Shown piece after piece: positions 60,675-64,000 of a stretch of DNA of 64,000 nucleotides. Source of the stretch: Skeletonema tropicum (lineage: Eukaryota; Bacillariophyta; Thalassiosirophyceae; Thalassiosirales; Thalassiosiraceae); assembly GCA_037178625.1 (NCBI GenBank), contig CM074131.1, positions 1,178,001 to 1,242,000 of the forward strand. Reading direction: 5' to 3'. Both the position numbers and the translations under genes were made by a program. Positions within the stretch are counted from its first letter, which is position 1. Each line of letters opens with the position of its first letter. The notes below the pieces were generated by a model, which saw only the letters and a list, made by a program, of their open reading frames with translations, searched no databases and had not been told where the DNA came from.

Positions 60675-62582
60675 ATGACCATCGCATTGCATGTGTGCAA
60701 AATCGAAAAATCTGAAGATCCAAAATTTCAAAATGGATTGCATGCATTATGTCATTGTGTGTCCATGAGGTGTGTCTTTGATGTTTATTCATTGTTAGTG
60801 GATGATAATCAACAGGCAGGGGGTCCTCCCAAGAAAGAGCAAAGGGAGAATAGAATCCTTGGTTGGCCAAGCATGAGCGAGAGCGATAAGTTTGTACAAT
60901 CTCAGGATTCCATATTTGGCAGAGATATATCAAAGGAAAAGGTTGGCTGGTTTGGTGATCGAACGCCACTGGTCCTTGGTGCGAAGAATGACAAGCAATC
61001 ACTAAAACGGCTGAAGCAAAAGTGTCGTTTGGGTTTGCCACCTCACCTTAGATGTGCAGTATGGATCTCATCTATTGCAAGAGCAGCAAATCCTCAACTG
61101 CCCATCACAGAAACCGATGCGTATGGAACGATCGGTAACAAGAAAAGCATCGAGACGAAGTGGGAATTCGCTCTAAATGCAGTCTTCCCTAATCCAGCAG
61201 ATCGAGATGATGCAATTGCACCAGATCTCGGCCTTACGCAAGAGGTTCTCAATGAGCTCATTCACATTGATTACCCTCTACCGGAAGAAGGGGCTAAGCA
61301 ATTAACACTTGTTCTATGCACATTGCAGCAAGTTATTGGCATTGAGTACAGTCCAACCATTCCAGACATTGCCACATTACTATTGACTCACATGCCAGCA
61401 AGCTATACATATGCAACAATTTGCGAAATGATTAATGATACTTCGCAATTCGTACCAGTCTCGCAGAAGGAATATTACTCTTGGTGCAAAACATATGAAT
61501 TCTATGTCAAGAAACAAAGCTCAGCACATTTCAAAATAATGGAAAGTTGCGGTGCTTTGAAGCCTGAAGCGCTAGATATTATATTTAAGCGCTTCTTTAC
61601 CTCAATTTTGAAAAGGAGCGATGTCCTACACCTTATGGATATCTTCTTGGTGGAAGGTTGCAAAGCTTACTTCCGTATGGCACTTTCTTTGATCAAGCTC
61701 ATCTCGAAGAAAGAACTCAAGGTATTGAAACTGACCGACTCTAAATCATGGTGGAATGAAGTTAGGAAGAAGACTTTTCATCCTGAATTCACGCTTGCGA
61801 AACATCTTGATAAAATGTATCCCAAAGCTGGTAAGGTTGCAAAGCTGTACCCCAATCGTAAGATGCTAAGGCGAGCCTTGAAGTATCATGAAACATGGGC
61901 AGTTGAAAACATGCCAATTTACGTTGACGAGACTCCACCGAAGCCACTGGGATATATTCTATCCGACGATAAACCGGTAAAGCTTGCAAAACCAACAATA
62001 GTGCGATCAAATTTAGCAAAGTGGCTACCAGTCTCCCTGAAGACGACCAAGCTTGACTTGATTTACTCAACAGAGATTCATGGACGCTCACTGGCATCGT
62101 TTTATAATCAATGTAACCGATACAAGAACACAATAGTTCTAATCGAAGCAATTGTTGGCAATGTTACTGCGACCATTGGGATGTTTGCTTCTCATGCTTG
62201 GAATGTGAACCCCGCAAGTTATGGTGATGGAGAGTGTTTCCTATTTCGAGTAGATCCCGATCCAAAGTGCTTTAATTGGACACCCGATTTCTCCAGCATC
62301 GACAACCTCGAAAGCCAGGCAATTAGAGAGCAGTATATGGTGGCCAAATCAGATTATCTTGCCATGGGAGCAAATGTGGAGGGCACGAATGGCATTCGTT
62401 TAGACCAGGACTTCATCAACGGAGAGAGCTATTCAGCCCTTGGGTTTGATAATGAACCCCTTCCTGGACATGATGACAACAAATTTGATATCGGTGTTGT
62501 GGAGGCCTATCGTTTGATAAGAGAAGTGGATGGTAAAGTCATAGGCGAAGAAGACAAAGTTTGGGATCTAAATGGATTGTAA
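60675..62582 (+). CDS. TBC-TLDc domain protein, TBC1D24-like
   Basis: 635 residues, intact. The N-terminal part has a Rab-GAP TBC domain: CRLGLPPHLRCAVWISSIAR at about 114-133, then IHIDYPLPEEGAKQLTLVL, and the helices LFLVEGCKAYFRMALSLIKL. The canonical catalytic Arg finger (IxxDxxR) is not obvious (IDYPLPEE at that place), so GAP activity may be lost. The C-terminal TLDc domain runs from KLDLIYSTEIHGRSLASFYNQ through IGMFASHAWNVNP to the end. TBC1D24/Skywalker proteins combine these two and act in vesicle traffic and oxidative stress resistance. The start ATG at 60675 is a choice; the next in-frame ATG is at 60765. Confidence 0.85.
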   Translation: MTIALHVCKIEKSEDPKFQNGLHALCHCVSMRCVFDVYSLLVDDNQQAGGPPKKEQRENRILGWPSMSESDKFVQSQDSIFGRDISKEKVGWFGDRTPLVLGAKNDKQSLKRLKQKCRLGLPPHLRCAVWISSIARAANPQLPITETDAYGTIGNKKSIETKWEFALNAVFPNPADRDDAIAPDLGLTQEVLNELIHIDYPLPEEGAKQLTLVLCTLQQVIGIEYSPTIPDIATLLLTHMPASYTYATICEMINDTSQFVPVSQKEYYSWCKTYEFYVKKQSSAHFKIMESCGALKPEALDIIFKRFFTSILKRSDVLHLMDIFLVEGCKAYFRMALSLIKLISKKELKVLKLTDSKSWWNEVRKKTFHPEFTLAKHLDKMYPKAGKVAKLYPNRKMLRRALKYHETWAVENMPIYVDETPPKPLGYILSDDKPVKLAKPTIVRSNLAKWLPVSLKTTKLDLIYSTEIHGRSLASFYNQCNRYKNTIVLIEAIVGNVTATIGMFASHAWNVNPASYGDGECFLFRVDPDPKCFNWTPDFSSIDNLESQAIREQYMVAKSDYLAMGANVEGTNGIRLDQDFINGESYSALGFDNEPLPGHDDNKFDIGVVEAYRLIREVDGKVIGEEDKVWDLNGL

Positions 62583-62615
62583 AGTAACAGGAATTATTGT
62601 TCAATTAGCATTCGT

Positions 62616-63604
62616 TTAGCCCATCAACAGTCGGTTGGCAGCAGCTTCAATGTTATTATCAGTTTGCTGTAATGCCCTGACCACGGCTTCTCTATCAAAT
62701 CCCATTGCACAAAGTTGCGCAATTGCTTCCTCTGGAGGCGGTGGAGGTGGTCGTGGAGGTTGCGCCTGGTGGTGCCGCTGGTCTTGTCCCAGTTGGAGCA
62801 TCGTCTCGTTCGGTTCGAACCGCCCCGTTGTACAGATCGAGACATCATAACTGCAGGGGCATCATCTGTGATAACTTTTCCAATCAGTCCGGCGATTGTG
62901 TACACTAAGTCGGGTAGCTCAGTCTCACTCCATTTCACCGCGAACAACCCAGAGATGAAGCCAAAGAATGTGGGAATGATAGTACTGAAACCCCCACTCA
63001 AAATTACTTGTGCACAAAGCCCATAGGTGATTGATTTTTCCGAAAAGTCGTAGCCAAGTACACCGAAGAACTTCGGATGCATTCGTGGTGTGAATTTGTG
63101 AAATAGGCCAAGAACTGCACCCAGCTGGGGGTACGGACCAGAGTATCGCTCAATATCAAAAAATATATTGAAGAATAAAAGCTCCACGACAGTTGATAAA
63201 ATTGATGTGTAAACGATAAATGCACCGAACTTTCTACTCCCCATCTCACGCTCAAACCTCCGCAGCAATGGGCATAATGCCAAAAGCCCGAAAATTAATT
63301 CGCCCATACTGCCGAATGTTAAATTGCAAACAAATATTCTATAGAACTGTGCTTGGTCAAATATTTTAGTCGTATCTGTTAGTGTCATAGGACGAGACAG
63401 AGAGTGTTAGTGAGTGAAATGATATAAATATCTTCTTAGCATAGCATACAATGATGTCGTTGACGCACCGAAAATTAATGCCTGGTGCAACTTATTCATT
63501 TCTGCCACGATATAAGTGACAACTGCTGTTATGGCTATTGCCTTCGAAACTGGAGCCCCGAGGAACCATACTGCTTGCGGATTGGACAGTTGCGACGACG
63601 ACAT
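62616..63604 (-). CDS. UBAC2-like rhomboid-family protein with C-terminal UBA
   Basis: Exon 1 63469-63604, intron 63376-63468 (93 bp, GTGCGT donor), exon 2 63375-62616. The frame slips at 62815-62816 (Ser) and 62805-62806 (Arg). MSSSQLSNPQAVWFLGAPVSKAI starts the first membrane helix. The chain continues with FYRIFVCNLTFGSMGELIFG, LLRRFEREMGSRKFGAFI and further helices of the derlin/rhomboid pseudoprotease type. A Pro-rich linker leads to a UBA domain: AQLCAMGFDREAVVRALQQT plus DNNIEAAANRLLMG. UBAC2 acts in ER-associated degradation. The gene is convergent with the TBC-TLDc gene, only 33 bp apart. Confidence 0.85.
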
Positions 63605-64000
63605 CTACAGATAAAGGGCGGAGAGTTTTACGTTTGTTGTTGTCCTCGACCGCTTGATAATGATACTCTAGAGAGAGATAGCGCTATTGTAATGATGTTG
63701 AAGTGGAAAGCGAGAAGTGAAAGTGACAGCCATGGTGACAAAGGGTTTATCTATATGTATCTAACGCACTGCAGCAGACACAAAAGGGACTCGAGACTCG
63801 AGCGAGCCAGAGATCGATTGGCTGACTTGACTATTATCTACTGAATCAGGCAGCTCAGGCAGAGAAGCTCAAGGCAGCCAACAGCCAGGGCTCTCTCGCT
63901 CTAGAGGCTTAGAGGCTCTAGGTTCTAGGCTGGCTCTGGGCAAGCAGATAAGCCAGAGATAGAGCGAGGTATCCTTGTCAGGGAGATCTATACAAATGGT
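63605..64000. other. upstream region, no gene
   Basis: About 400 bp after the UBAC2-like start codon. It contains purine-rich AGAGAG tracts and a cluster of short AGGCTCTAG/AGCCAGAG repeats (63850-63960). No coding frame of interest. Confidence 0.4.

Noticed and set aside
62805..62825. GGTTCGAACC as a tRNA T-loop
   Set aside because: It lies inside the UBAC2-like coding sequence and no acceptor stem or anticodon arm fits around it.

Overview
This window looks like nuclear DNA of a diatom, probably a centric one. Genes are densely packed on both strands and have few, short GT-AG introns (about 76-250 bp, one of 497 bp). Plastid proteins carry a signal peptide plus transit peptide with ASAFAP-type junctions, including nuclear-encoded PsbO. 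A 7-copy polyubiquitin gene, kinetochore, splicing-type cyclophilin and TBC/TLDc genes confirm a eukaryote. The species is not determined from the sequence.

The key to reading the window is a consensus artefact. Many genes appear frameshifted, but nearly every break is one extra base at a codon third position. Dropping either of the two adjacent bases restores the frame and gives a synonymous codon (ATT/ATC printed as ATTC, GCA/GCG as GCAG). I count about 45 such events. I read them as two haplotypes (or repeat copies) fused in the assembly, not as pseudogenes. Gene spans below are therefore given across these breaks.

Layout. 1-7100: 3' end of an unknown gene, an unknown protein, a mu-homology-domain trafficking protein and an HMA-domain protein. 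7117-12066: a 5-kb tandem satellite of 185/190-bp units with higher-order structure. 12580-20440: membrane-anchored cysteine-synthase-like enzyme, a bacterial-like small protein, a nucleoredoxin-like protein, polyubiquitin, a DnaJ protein. 20439-26083: MFS transporter and a five-exon secreted choice-of-anchor I protein. 26234-26521: fold-back element. 27124-36931: alpha/beta hydrolase, plastid S1 protein, plastid-targeted small protein, a second inverted-repeat element, Trm10-like methyltransferase, uridine kinase, ERMARD-like protein. 37034-41793: KNL1/Spc105-like kinetochore scaffold. 42991-45289: PsbO and a small thylakoid protein. 45876-63604: unknown large protein, second alpha/beta hydrolase, PPIL2-type cyclophilin, PTPMT1-like phosphatase, MYND protein, BSD2-like zinc finger, LRR membrane protein, TBC-TLDc protein and UBAC2-like rhomboid.

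There is no operon logic; most genes are housekeeping or trafficking functions. Convergent neighbours are often only 2-100 bp apart. Two paralogous alpha/beta hydrolases lie about 20 kb apart in opposite orientation. No tRNA, rRNA or CRISPR was found.
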